Part shown: piece after piece, positions 46,269 to 54,783 of the stretch
How positions within the stretch are numbered: the first letter of the stretch is position 1
Layout: each line of letters begins with the position of its first letter
Translations under genes and position numbers: made by a program
NCBI GenBank assembly: GCA_039962225.1
Contig: JAMPKV010000027.1
Location: 1-64,000 of the forward strand
Direction: 5' to 3'
DNA length: 64,000 nucleotides
Origin: Microcoleus sp. AS-A8
Lineage (GTDB): Bacteria; Cyanobacteriota; Cyanobacteriia; Cyanobacteriales; Coleofasciculaceae
Notes under the pieces: generated by a model
The model's database searches: none
What the model saw: the letters and a program-made list of their open reading frames with translations, nothing else
Told to the model about the DNA's origin: nothing

Positions 46269-48047
46269 ATGCTCACTGACCCCGACTTAAAATCAAAAGT
46301 TGACCAAATCTGGGACAAGCTCTGGACTGGGGGCTTGTCCAATCCAATGGATGCGATCGAGCAGTTTTCCTTTTTGCTGTTCCTGAAGCGGTTGGACGAG
46401 AGTGAAGACGACCGACAACGACAGGCAAGACTGCGAAACCAAGATTATAAGCCCCTTGTGCCACCAGAAATCCGCTGGCGGGAATGGACTAACAAAGAGG
46501 CGAAAGATGCCCTGGAGTATGTAAGAACTAAGGTTTTTCCCTGGTTGAAGGAAATGGGGAATGAGGGCAGTTCTTTTAAGCAGTACATGCAGGGTGCTGA
46601 GTTCAAAATCAATAATCCACGCTTGTTGATTGAAGTCTGCAACGCGATCGCAGCACTGAAAATCTCCGAACAGAATCAGGATGTTCAGGGCGATTTGTAC
46701 GAGTACTTGCTGTCAAAGCTGAGTATTGCGGGGCGTAACGGGCAGTTTCGCACGCCGCGCCACATTATCCGGATGATGGTGGAGATGAGGGAACCTAAGC
46801 CAAGGGACAGAATTGCGGATTTGGCAGCGGGAACCTGCGGCTTTCTGGTGAATGCCTATGAGTACATTTTAGAAACCCACACCAGCCCGGATATTTTGTA
46901 CGACGACAAGGGGCAAAAGCAGTTAATCGGCGATTTGCTTTCTCCTGAGCAAGGTGAGTTTCTCCAAAAGGAAGCGTTTACTGCCTATGACAACGATTCC
47001 GGCATGACCATGTTACGCATCGGCTCGATGAACCTGATGCTACACGGAATCGAGCATCCCCGGTTCTTTTACATGGATACCCTCTCGAAAGAATTTACCG
47101 ATAAGAAAAGCTATGATTTGGTGCTGATGAATCCGCCCTTTAAGGGAAAAATCGCGGAGAAAGTTGTTGAGGGGAAACCCGAAGACAAATCTGCTAATGG
47201 GAAAAGAGCCAAGCAGTCTGCTAAGGGTAAATTAGACCTGGGTCTAGAGTTGCCAACTAACTGCACGAAGTCAGAACTGCTATTTTTGCACCTGATTTTG
47301 CGAACGCTGGATATGGGCGGACGCTGTGCGGTGATTGTACCGGATGGGGTGCTATTTGGTTCGAGCAAGCAACACCAGGAGATTCGTCATAAGATTGTTG
47401 AAGAAAATCGCCTGGATGGAGTGGTGTCAATGCCATCTGGGGTGTTTCAGCCTTATGCGGGAGTATCGACGGCAGTGTTGTTCTTTACTCGTGGCGATAC
47501 GACGAATAAGATTTGGTTCTATGACATGGAACACGATGGGTTTTCCCTGGATCAAAAGCGGCAACCTGTAGCGGAGAATGATATCCCGGATATTCTCACC
47601 TGTTGGAAGAATCGGTTTAATCCTGATTTCACGACGCAAAGAGCGGAACGCTTGAGTGAGTTAAAATCTGAAATTGCGCCGATGAAGGCTGAACGGTTGA
47701 AGCTACTCAAGGAAATCAATCGCCTGACGTTTGAGAATGCGATCGCACCCGCCGATGATGAGCCGACCCGTGTCGCTTTGGAAGCGGATAGGCAACGACT
47801 GGCACAACTGCACGAGCAAATGGCACCCCTGCAAGCGGAAATTAATCAATTGAATCGGCAGTTTTGGGTGACAAAGGCGCAGGTGAAGGCGAATAAATAT
47901 GACCTTTCAGCGAGTCGTTACCGTCAGATTGAGCAGGATGAGCCTTATTATGAGTCGCCACAGGTGACGATGGAGAGGTTGTTGAAGTTAGAGCATGTTA
48001 TGGCGATGGAAGTAAAAGAACTGATGCTCTACATAGAATCCAAGTGA
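46269..48047 (+). CDS. hsdM: Type I restriction-modification methyltransferase (M) subunit
   Basis: An N6-adenine methyltransferase. The frame is open from TTG 46263; ATG 46269 (MLTDPDLKSKVDQIWDKLW) is the family start. An N-terminal helical domain (about 1-150) precedes the S-adenosylmethionine motif IADLAAGTCGFLVNAYEYI near 180, with PxxG replaced by AAGTCG as in the family. The catalytic NPPF is in YDLVLMNPPFKGKI near 285. A charged insert (about 300-330, rich in Lys, Glu and Ser) follows NPPF. The C-terminal coiled region (about 460-530) is the HsdS contact. The gene lies 60 bases after hsdR and 13 before hsdS, one operon. Confidence 0.95.
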   Translation: MLTDPDLKSKVDQIWDKLWTGGLSNPMDAIEQFSFLLFLKRLDESEDDRQRQARLRNQDYKPLVPPEIRWREWTNKEAKDALEYVRTKVFPWLKEMGNEGSSFKQYMQGAEFKINNPRLLIEVCNAIAALKISEQNQDVQGDLYEYLLSKLSIAGRNGQFRTPRHIIRMMVEMREPKPRDRIADLAAGTCGFLVNAYEYILETHTSPDILYDDKGQKQLIGDLLSPEQGEFLQKEAFTAYDNDSGMTMLRIGSMNLMLHGIEHPRFFYMDTLSKEFTDKKSYDLVLMNPPFKGKIAEKVVEGKPEDKSANGKRAKQSAKGKLDLGLELPTNCTKSELLFLHLILRTLDMGGRCAVIVPDGVLFGSSKQHQEIRHKIVEENRLDGVVSMPSGVFQPYAGVSTAVLFFTRGDTTNKIWFYDMEHDGFSLDQKRQPVAENDIPDILTCWKNRFNPDFTTQRAERLSELKSEIAPMKAERLKLLKEINRLTFENAIAPADDEPTRVALEADRQRLAQLHEQMAPLQAEINQLNRQFWVTKAQVKANKYDLSASRYRQIEQDEPYYESPQVTMERLLKLEHVMAMEVKELMLYIESK

Positions 48048-48060
48048 AGTTGTTTGCAGC

Positions 48061-49458
48061 ATGATGATAACTGAAGGGAAGAAATTGCCTAATGGTTGGC
48101 GTTGGGTAACGCTGGCAGAGGTGTGTCGCGATATCTCTGATGGCACCCATTTCACTCCCACTTATGTGTCGGAAGGTATTCCATTTCTTTCAGTCAAAGA
48201 TGTCCGAGAGACAGGTATCTCTTTCGATGACTGTCGCTTTATCACTGAGAAACAACACCGGGAACTTTGTAAAAGGTGCAAACCAGAACGAGGAGATGTT
48301 CTTTACACAAAAGTCGGGACAACAGGCATTGCCAAGGCTATAGATATTGAGCGAGAGTTTAGCATCTTTGTAAGTGTAGCTCTCCTTAAACTCCGTCCAG
48401 ATGTTATACCCGAATATATGGAGAGAGTGCTTAATGCACCTATTTGTCGCGTTCAAGCTGCCGAGCTAACACAAGGAGCAGCAAATCGCAATCTGGTCAT
48501 CCAAGATATAAAGCGAATTGTAATTCCCCTGCCGTCGTTAGCAGAACAAAAGCGGATTGCTGCGATCGCACAAAAAGCCGACAGACTCCGAGGCACCCGA
48601 CGCTACGCCCTACAACTCAGCGACACCTACCTGCAATCCGTCTTCTTGGAGATGTTCGGCGACCCCATCATTAATTCGATGGGATGGGACAGAGTAACAC
48701 TTTCAGATATAAAAACTGATTGTATATATGGAACTTCAACAAAATGTTATCCTGAACCGAATGGCTTACCAGTGCTTCGTATTCCAAATATATTAGGTGA
48801 CGAGATAGACATAAGTAACCTTAAGTATGCCAAACTATCATCAAAAGAAATAGAGCAGTTATCACTTCGCGAAGGTGATTTACTTTTTGTACGGACAAAT
48901 GGCAACCTTGATTATGTTGGACGCTCTGCTGTCTTTAATTTGAACGATTCATATTTATTCGCTTCATACTTAATACGAGCTAGGCTGAATTTTAAAAAAG
49001 TTAATCCCTGGTTTGTATCAGCCTATTTACGAACATCTGTAGGGCGGCAAGTAATGTCACCATTTATTCGCACTACTGCTGGTCAATTCAATATTAGTGT
49101 TGAAGGACTTAAACAGATTGTTCTTCCACTCCCACCCCTTCCTCTCCAAGAAAAATTTGCCCAAATTGTCCAGAAATTTGAACGCCTCCGCACCCAACAA
49201 CGGGAAGCCGAACGCCAAGCAGAGCATTTATTTCAAACCCTGCTGCATCGTGCCTTTCGGGGTGAACTGACTCCTCAAGGCTTCAATGATGAGCCTGCAT
49301 CCGTCTTATTAGAAGAGATTGGCGCAGAACAGACAAAAGCCGAAGCGGAAGCCAAAGCCGCTACGCAGGCGATGGGTGATGCTGCTGAGTATCTTGGCTC
49401 GAAAGCCAAACAGCAAGACAAAGAATTTATCCAGCTAAAGCTACCAGGAATAGAGTAA
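48061..49458 (+). CDS. hsdS: Type I restriction-modification specificity (S) subunit
   Basis: Defines the bipartite DNA target for HsdM and HsdR. The 465 residues contain two target-recognition domains. TRD1 spans about 10-165 (LPNGWRWVTLAEVCRDISDGTHFTP to IPLPSLAEQKRIAAIAQ) and TRD2 about 205-370 (WDRVTLSDIKTDCIYGT to LPLPPLPLQEKFAQIVQKFERL). Each is followed by a conserved helical spacer. The terminal helix is extended (PASVLLEEIGAEQTKAEAEAKAATQ). Either ATG at 48061 or 48064 could start it. TRD2 is clearly more A+T rich at the DNA level than TRD1 (48700-49080), suggesting recombinational exchange of that half. Confidence 0.93.
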   Translation: MMITEGKKLPNGWRWVTLAEVCRDISDGTHFTPTYVSEGIPFLSVKDVRETGISFDDCRFITEKQHRELCKRCKPERGDVLYTKVGTTGIAKAIDIEREFSIFVSVALLKLRPDVIPEYMERVLNAPICRVQAAELTQGAANRNLVIQDIKRIVIPLPSLAEQKRIAAIAQKADRLRGTRRYALQLSDTYLQSVFLEMFGDPIINSMGWDRVTLSDIKTDCIYGTSTKCYPEPNGLPVLRIPNILGDEIDISNLKYAKLSSKEIEQLSLREGDLLFVRTNGNLDYVGRSAVFNLNDSYLFASYLIRARLNFKKVNPWFVSAYLRTSVGRQVMSPFIRTTAGQFNISVEGLKQIVLPLPPLPLQEKFAQIVQKFERLRTQQREAERQAEHLFQTLLHRAFRGELTPQGFNDEPASVLLEEIGAEQTKAEAEAKAATQAMGDAAEYLGSKAKQQDKEFIQLKLPGIE

Positions 49459-49598
49459 GGCAATGAAGTGCTAACGCTCTGAACTCGAAAATAGCTTCCC
49501 TTTTGCAGAAGGAACCAGCACTCAACCAGAGGCTAAAACTAGAATGAGAGAAGGCAATCTTTGCTGCCTGGAGTGTCTACCACCTATTTTTCAATTGA

Positions 49599-51491
49599 AT
49601 GGATGTAGAAACGTTATTACAACGTCTAGACATCGGAGAAGACCAAGATATTGAGTTCAAGTCTGCCGATGGAGGATTACCAAAGGATTTGTGGGAAACG
49701 GTATCCGCCTTTGCTAATACAGATGGAGGCTATATTGTACTCGGTGTCAGCGAGAGTAAGGGCAGACTTGTAATCTCTGGGGTACGCAACCCCAATGGCG
49801 CACAGAAAAACTTCTGGGATATTCATAACAACCCACAAAAGCTCAATGCCCCAATCTGTTCCAACTCTAATGTGCAAGTTTCAAAGGTTGATGGACACAG
49901 CCTAATCACTATTTGGGTACCCAGAGCTGCACGTACCCAGCGACCTGTGTATATCGACCATAATCCCATGACTGGCACCTACAAGCGTAATTATGAGGGG
50001 GACTACCGCTGCACTTCAGAGGAAGTGCGGCAGATGCTACGGGATGCCAGTGATAACCCTCAAGACCTTCAGATTTTAGAGGGCTTTGACCTTGCTGATC
50101 TCGATCCAGAAACACTAAAATCATTTCGCCAGCGGTTTAGCTCTAGGGAACCCGATCACCCTTGGCTGGCACTAGATGATCGGGAGCTGCTCTGTCGGCT
50201 AGGTGGTTGGCGTCGCGATCGCAGCACAGGTACAGAAGGACTAACACTAGCTGGTTTGCTCATGTTTGGTCGTGAGCGTAGTCTTCTGGATGGTCTTCCT
50301 CACTACCAACTTGATTACCAGGAGCGATTTTCTGACGATCCAGAGACACGATGGACTTATCGCCTGACGCTCGATGGAAGATGGGAGCCAAATCTTTATA
50401 ACTTCTACTATCGGGTATATGGTCGTCTAGTTAATGATTTAGATGTCCCATTTCAACTTGACAAAGACGCTGTGCGCCGGGGTGAAACCCATGTGCATGA
50501 GGCACTGCGCGAAGCTTTGGTCAATACTCTAATCCATGCCGACCATCAATCTACACGTCCCATCGGAGTTGTTAAACTCTCAGACGGCTTTTTATTCTCT
50601 AATCCCGGTCGTTTGAGAATCCCTCTTCAGCGTCTTTATGAAGGTGGTGTTAGCGATGCTCGTAACCCCAACCTGCAAAAGATGTTTCAAATGTTGGGTT
50701 TAGGAGAGAAGGCAGGCTCTGGTTTTCAGAAAATCCTCCGTGCTTGGAGGGAGCAGCAATGGCTGATTCCCTTGGTTTCAGAAAAACTAGACCTAGAGGT
50801 GACATCAGTTGCTTTACCAATGGCAAGTTTCATTCCCGAAGATGTTGAAAGGGAATTAAAGGAGATAGTGGGGGATAACTACTGTAATTTGACAGAGCTA
50901 GACCGAACCGTCTTGATGCTAGCGCACCGCTTTGGGGAGATTAATAACATCGGTATTCAGCGTTACAGACATGAACACCCCAGAGAAATCGGTGAATGCC
51001 TTAAGCGTCTAGTGAACAAGGGTTGGCTTGAACAATTTGGTCGTGCTCGCGGCACCTACTATACTCTCCCCAGCCAGGGTCAATCAGACTTGCTTTCACT
51101 GTTCCCCAGCTCCGAACATTACGAGCCAAGCTCCGAACATTACGAGCCAAGCTCCGAACATTACGAGCCAAGCTCCGAACATTACAAACGTTTGCAAGAA
51201 ATTGCAGCTCCCGTCCGTCAGAAAGGTCGCGTAAACAAGAGCTTAGTAGAGAAAGTCATTTTAGAACTCTGCTCCGAACATTACCTATCACTCCGAACAT
51301 TAGCTGACCTGCTGGATCGCGAACCGGATAGCATCCGAAACCACTATGTAAATCCCTTGCTGTCACAAGGCTTGCTAGAACTTAAATATCCTGCTCACCC
51401 GAATCACCCTTATCAGGCATATAGAACCAAATCCCTTCCAGATAAGAGACTTGAGCGAGTTTCTGACACTTCGCAAATACCCCAAACCTAA
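49599..51491 (+). CDS. AlbA_2 / divergent AAA-4 domain ATP-binding protein
   Basis: A 630-residue member of the family often annotated as RecG-like or Schlafen/AlbA_2 putative DNA-binding protein. The N-terminal AlbA_2 domain includes EDQDIEFKSADGGLPKDLWETVSAFANTDGGYIVLGV. A GHKL-like ATPase follows with HVHEALREALVNTLIHADHQS, FSNPGRLRIP, NPNLQKMFQMLGLGEKAGSGFQKI. A C-terminal winged-helix region ends the protein. Between residues about 503 and 530 lie four SSEHYEP heptads, encoded by 21-bp tandem repeats. Such genes accompany type I R-M loci and may regulate or assist them; this is contextual inference. Confidence 0.85.
   Translation: MDVETLLQRLDIGEDQDIEFKSADGGLPKDLWETVSAFANTDGGYIVLGVSESKGRLVISGVRNPNGAQKNFWDIHNNPQKLNAPICSNSNVQVSKVDGHSLITIWVPRAARTQRPVYIDHNPMTGTYKRNYEGDYRCTSEEVRQMLRDASDNPQDLQILEGFDLADLDPETLKSFRQRFSSREPDHPWLALDDRELLCRLGGWRRDRSTGTEGLTLAGLLMFGRERSLLDGLPHYQLDYQERFSDDPETRWTYRLTLDGRWEPNLYNFYYRVYGRLVNDLDVPFQLDKDAVRRGETHVHEALREALVNTLIHADHQSTRPIGVVKLSDGFLFSNPGRLRIPLQRLYEGGVSDARNPNLQKMFQMLGLGEKAGSGFQKILRAWREQQWLIPLVSEKLDLEVTSVALPMASFIPEDVERELKEIVGDNYCNLTELDRTVLMLAHRFGEINNIGIQRYRHEHPREIGECLKRLVNKGWLEQFGRARGTYYTLPSQGQSDLLSLFPSSEHYEPSSEHYEPSSEHYEPSSEHYKRLQEIAAPVRQKGRVNKSLVEKVILELCSEHYLSLRTLADLLDREPDSIRNHYVNPLLSQGLLELKYPAHPNHPYQAYRTKSLPDKRLERVSDTSQIPQT
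51108..51190 (+). repeat. Four 21-bp in-frame tandem repeats
   Basis: AGCTCCGAACATTACGAGCC-type units, 21 bp each, occur four times in a row (the fourth diverges at its end) and encode SSEHYEP heptads. A fifth CTCCGAACATTA lies at about 51270 and a sixth at about 51290. The exact copies suggest recent slippage and possible length variation without frame loss. Confidence 0.9.
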
Positions 51492-51505
51492 TAAGCTTGG
51501 TGCAG

Positions 51506-52021
51506 TTAGCGCGATTGCCTTTTTTGTTGTCTCCGCTTCAAATCCTCAGCCAGTCGAATATCCACCAGTTCCCCTTCCTCCCACGCTTCACCATCCGGTT
51601 TAACCAGCCGTTGTGCGAGTTTTTGGAGTTCTACGTCTGAAGCGCGATCACCTTCTAGCAACTCATTAATCCGTTCCACAGGCATTTCAACATCCGCCGC
51701 AAGTTTCCCAAGCACCCAGTCCTGGTTACTCAGCGTTTCTTCAATCAAAGACGCGATCGTCGGTACGACTAGCGGCGCAGTCGTTGAAGCTTCAGCTACT
51801 GATGATTCAGATGGTGCTGAGTCTTCCTCTTTGTGCTGCTTTTCGATCCAGTCTTGTATCGCTTCCTCTAAGCCTAGATTGATATCCCGACCCAAGCCCT
51901 TACAAATTCCCTTGAATTTTAGAGAAAGCGTCTTGGGGACAAAACCGCGCAACTCCTGGTAATTCGGAGATTTCCTCTTATCGACCACAAATAAGCTAAA
52001 CACGGGAGTTTCAGGCTTCAT
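51506..52021 (-). CDS. Putative RHH plus HTH DNA-binding regulator
   Basis: The frame is open to 52114, but the first 31 codons read through palindromic and repeated DNA; ATG 52021 (MKPETPVFSLFVVDKRKS) is a better start, giving about 171 residues. VPKTLSLKFKGICKGLGRDI then LGLEEAIQDWIEKQ has the strand-helix-helix look of Arc/CopG proteins. A C-terminal part, LGKLAADVEMPVERINELLEGDRASDVELQKLAQRL, looks like an XRE-type helix-turn-helix. V-K CASTs are known to encode repressors of cas12k (CvkR, MerR type); this could play that part, but its family assignment is inferred. It is the only minus-strand gene in the element. Confidence 0.55.
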   Translation of the reverse strand: MKPETPVFSLFVVDKRKSPNYQELRGFVPKTLSLKFKGICKGLGRDINLGLEEAIQDWIEKQHKEEDSAPSESSVAEASTTAPLVVPTIASLIEETLSNQDWVLGKLAADVEMPVERINELLEGDRASDVELQKLAQRLVKPDGEAWEEGELVDIRLAEDLKRRQQKRQSR

Positions 52022-52049
52022 TCTCGCACAAACTCGTAAGAACTCTGAT

Positions 52050-52098
52050 TTTAGCAATATTGCTATTATTGCTAATTTCGCGTATATCGCGTATTTTT
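52050..52098. promoter_or_regulatory. Operator-like palindrome and direct repeats upstream of the putative regulator
   Basis: TAGCAATATTGCTA at about 52052-52065 is a perfect 14-bp palindrome. It is followed by TTGCTA repeated at short spacing and by TCGCGTAT twice (about 52077-52094). The cluster lies in the divergent gap between the minus-strand regulator and the plus-strand genes that lead to cas12k, as expected for autoregulatory sites. Confidence 0.6.
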
Positions 52099-52429
52099 GA
52101 GCATATTCATTCAACCCCCACTAATCGTGATTCCTGACTTGTTCTTAATCAGTCTGGATGCACCGCCTCTATCAGTCTGCCTCCCTCCAAACTTTCCAGC
52201 CGACGCGGAAACGCCCCGGTTTCTGTATGGCGATCGCGTCAAGTGGAAACCTCTCTCTGACACAGACAACACTGATACAGGCGTCATAATTGGGCGCTTT
52301 TATGCCTTTGCCCACCATTGCCATCAGTGGTCATGGAAATACTTAGTTTTCCTCGATACCGACTCCTACAGTCGCTGTTTCTGTAGTGCTGATACCGCTT
52401 GGGAACAAGACCTCGAACCGCTAGATTGA
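52097..52429 (+). CDS. Small cyanobacterial hypothetical protein
   Basis: A 110-codon frame starting at TTG 52097, or from GTG about 52127 (VIPDLFLISL). The conserved part begins FLYGDRVKWKPLSDTDNTDTGVIIGRFYAFAHHCHQWSWKYLVFLD and ends ADTAWEQDLEPLD. I know this pattern from plasmid and mobile-element neighbourhoods of cyanobacteria, next to a small HTH gene as here. The GVIIGR core suggests a small beta-barrel (SH3-like), function unknown. The start is uncertain because its 5' part overlaps the operator-like region. Confidence 0.6.
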   Translation: MSIFIQPPLIVIPDLFLISLDAPPLSVCLPPNFPADAETPRFLYGDRVKWKPLSDTDNTDTGVIIGRFYAFAHHCHQWSWKYLVFLDTDSYSRCFCSADTAWEQDLEPLD

Positions 52430-52440
52430 GAAAAATCCCT

Positions 52441-52743
52441 ATGAGTAATCCCCGCTCCCTAGAACAACGCGAAGTAGAGTTGATTGCTCTGCTTTCTCAT
52501 ACCCAACTCGGAATCTCACCCCGAACCTTCCTAACCAAATGGGACGTTAATTACGAACAGCTTGCTGCTATCTGCCATTGCACCATCGGCACCGTAACTC
52601 GTTGGTTTGCCAGAGGAGAAAACTATCGGCGTCCTGGTACTTATCCTTGCCTCAAACTCAAACTGGCAGATTTGCTCTTAGAAAATTATCAAGACATTCC
52701 AGAAGAATGGTTTCAATCCATTTTTCCTCCTGAAAGTCAATAG
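52441..52743 (+). CDS. Small helix-turn-helix protein
   Basis: A 100-residue protein from ATG 52441 (MSNPRSLEQREVELIALLSH), 11 bases after the preceding stop; the frame open from 52399 adds no useful start. The HTH is YEQLAAICHCTIGTVTRWFARGENYRRP, a sequence type common in cyanobacterial plasmids and islands. The C-terminal helix is LKLKLADLLLENYQDIPEEWF. It forms a pair with the preceding gene and probably regulates it or the surrounding cargo. Confidence 0.75.
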   Translation: MSNPRSLEQREVELIALLSHTQLGISPRTFLTKWDVNYEQLAAICHCTIGTVTRWFARGENYRRPGTYPCLKLKLADLLLENYQDIPEEWFQSIFPPESQ

Positions 52744-52862
52744 TAAATTAACGAACCTTCATAAAAACCTATCCTGGGGCTAGGTTTTGCAGTTACAGCT
52801 AATCCGCTGGAAATGAAGCGTTTTATGGTTGGTAAAGACTGCAACCACTTCTGAGCTAGACG

Positions 52863-54707
52863 ATGAACTCGATTAGCACCTTTGACATCACCAAATACCC
52901 CCTACTTGATATCCTCAAAGACATCAAAACAGGCAGAATTCAACTCCCCGATTTCCAGCGAGATTGGGTTTGGGATGACTTAAGCGTGCGTCGGCTCTTA
53001 TCTAGCATTTCTCTGGCTTACCCCGTTGGTGCAGTTATGCTACTTCAGCAAGAAAACTCCCATGTCCGCTTCAAACCCCGCCCAGTCGATGGCGCGACTC
53101 TACAGCAACCACCTGCCCCCAACTTATTAATCCTAGACGGGCAACAGCGTTTAACCGCTCTATTCATGGTGCTGCTATCCGAGCAACCTGTCCTAGTTAA
53201 AAGCTCAAACAGCAATAAAATCAGCCGTCACTGGTACTACCTGGATATTGAAAAAGCGCTCGACTCTAACAAGGAGCGACTAGAAGCCATCGTTACCTTA
53301 CCTGAATCAAGAAGACTACGAACGTTTAGCGGTGAACTAATTGATGCTTCTACCCCACAACAAGAATTTTTAGCCAGACTGTTCCCCTTATCAAAAGTGT
53401 TCTCTTTCTCACAATGGAGAAGCGAGTATTCTCAGTTCTGGCAGTACGACAGCAAAAAACTGAAACTCATCGATACGTTTGAGCTAGAAGTCCTGAAAAA
53501 GTTTGAACATTATCAGATGCCTGTCATCCAACTCCGGGACTCTCTACCCAAAGCCGCCGTTTGCCAAGTGTTTGAGGACACCAACACCTGTGGGTGTGAC
53601 CTTAATTACTTCGACCTGATGAGTGCTAGCTACTGTACGGATAACTTTAGCTTGAGAGATGATTGGAAGCACAGAGAGGCTCATCTCAAGTCCTTCAAAG
53701 TACTACGCAACTTGAGAAACACGGATTTTCTGCAAGCGGTTACCTTAGTTGCCAGTTACACCCGTCGCACATCAGCCATCCGTGCGGGTGTGAATATCGA
53801 GAGAATACCCGCCATTAGTTGTCGGCGAACAGATATCCTGAAGCTGTCAACCGAGGAATATACTACTTGGGCAGACTCCGTCACCAAAGGGTTTGAGGAC
53901 GCCGCTCGATTCTTGTACAGCCAGAGAATCTTTGACGCTAATCACCTAGCCTACCCAATCCAATTAGTGGCTTTAGCCGCCATTTTGACCGTAGTGGGAG
54001 AACAAGCAGAAGGCGCACAGGTTCGTTCGAGATTAGGACATTGGCTGTGGGCCGGAATGCTGGGAGAAATGTATACCCGTGGGTCTGAGACACGAGTCAC
54101 CCATGATTTACTGGAAGTGCCAAGGTTTTTATCCGGCAGTTTAGTACCCACGACCCTTACTTTTGCTCATTTCTCGATACAACGACTGCTCAGTGTCAGG
54201 AAACGTTACGGTGCTTTGTACCAAGGTTTATCAGCTTTGTTGCGGCTCCAAGGGGCCATTGATTGGAGTACGGGGGAAGAAATTAATGACGTGCTTTATT
54301 TTGAACAACGGGTTGAGTCTCACCACATCTTTCCAGTATCTTGGTGTAAAAAGCGAGGCATTAAGCCGCAAAAATACAACAGTTTGGTCAACCGCACACC
54401 TCTGGCGGCAAAAACCAACAAAAAAATTGGTGGCAAAGCCCCTTCGGTTTACCTCAAACAGTTTGAGATGTCTGGGACATCACCCACTCGACTTGATGAG
54501 ATGTTACGCTCTCATGCGATTGACCCAATGATGCTGCGCTCTGACGATTTTGAGGGATTTTACGTGGCACGAATTGAAGCGTTAATGGAGTTAATCGCCC
54601 AGGCAATGGGTAAGCATTTCCCTGTTAAACCCTTTGAAGGGAATTGTTGGAAGTACGAAAACGGCCACCACCATATACTCGAACGAATCACACCCCTTAA
54701 TTATTAA
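52863..54707 (+). CDS. GmrSD-like (DUF262 plus HNH/DUF1524) nuclease
   Basis: A 614-residue protein of the GmrSD family, whose members cut modified phage DNA in an NTP-stimulated way. The DUF262 half starts YPLLDILKDIKTGRIQLPDFQRDWVWDD and has the ParB-like nucleotide motif LILDGQQRLTALF near 90. The C-terminal half has an HNH-like motif VESHHIFPVSWCKKRG, with the following NSLVNRTPLAAKTNKKIGG (DUF1524-like). Both signatures are intact. As cargo it adds a modification-dependent restriction activity to the classical R-M locus. It ends 76 bases before cas12k. Confidence 0.88.
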   Translation: MNSISTFDITKYPLLDILKDIKTGRIQLPDFQRDWVWDDLSVRRLLSSISLAYPVGAVMLLQQENSHVRFKPRPVDGATLQQPPAPNLLILDGQQRLTALFMVLLSEQPVLVKSSNSNKISRHWYYLDIEKALDSNKERLEAIVTLPESRRLRTFSGELIDASTPQQEFLARLFPLSKVFSFSQWRSEYSQFWQYDSKKLKLIDTFELEVLKKFEHYQMPVIQLRDSLPKAAVCQVFEDTNTCGCDLNYFDLMSASYCTDNFSLRDDWKHREAHLKSFKVLRNLRNTDFLQAVTLVASYTRRTSAIRAGVNIERIPAISCRRTDILKLSTEEYTTWADSVTKGFEDAARFLYSQRIFDANHLAYPIQLVALAAILTVVGEQAEGAQVRSRLGHWLWAGMLGEMYTRGSETRVTHDLLEVPRFLSGSLVPTTLTFAHFSIQRLLSVRKRYGALYQGLSALLRLQGAIDWSTGEEINDVLYFEQRVESHHIFPVSWCKKRGIKPQKYNSLVNRTPLAAKTNKKIGGKAPSVYLKQFEMSGTSPTRLDEMLRSHAIDPMMLRSDDFEGFYVARIEALMELIAQAMGKHFPVKPFEGNCWKYENGHHHILERITPLNY

Positions 54708-54783
54708 GCCTTGCCAATTTCTGAGATGAGTGACTGTGGTGCCATTGAAAAACTAAATCCTGACGACTGGGAGTGTCTATCTG

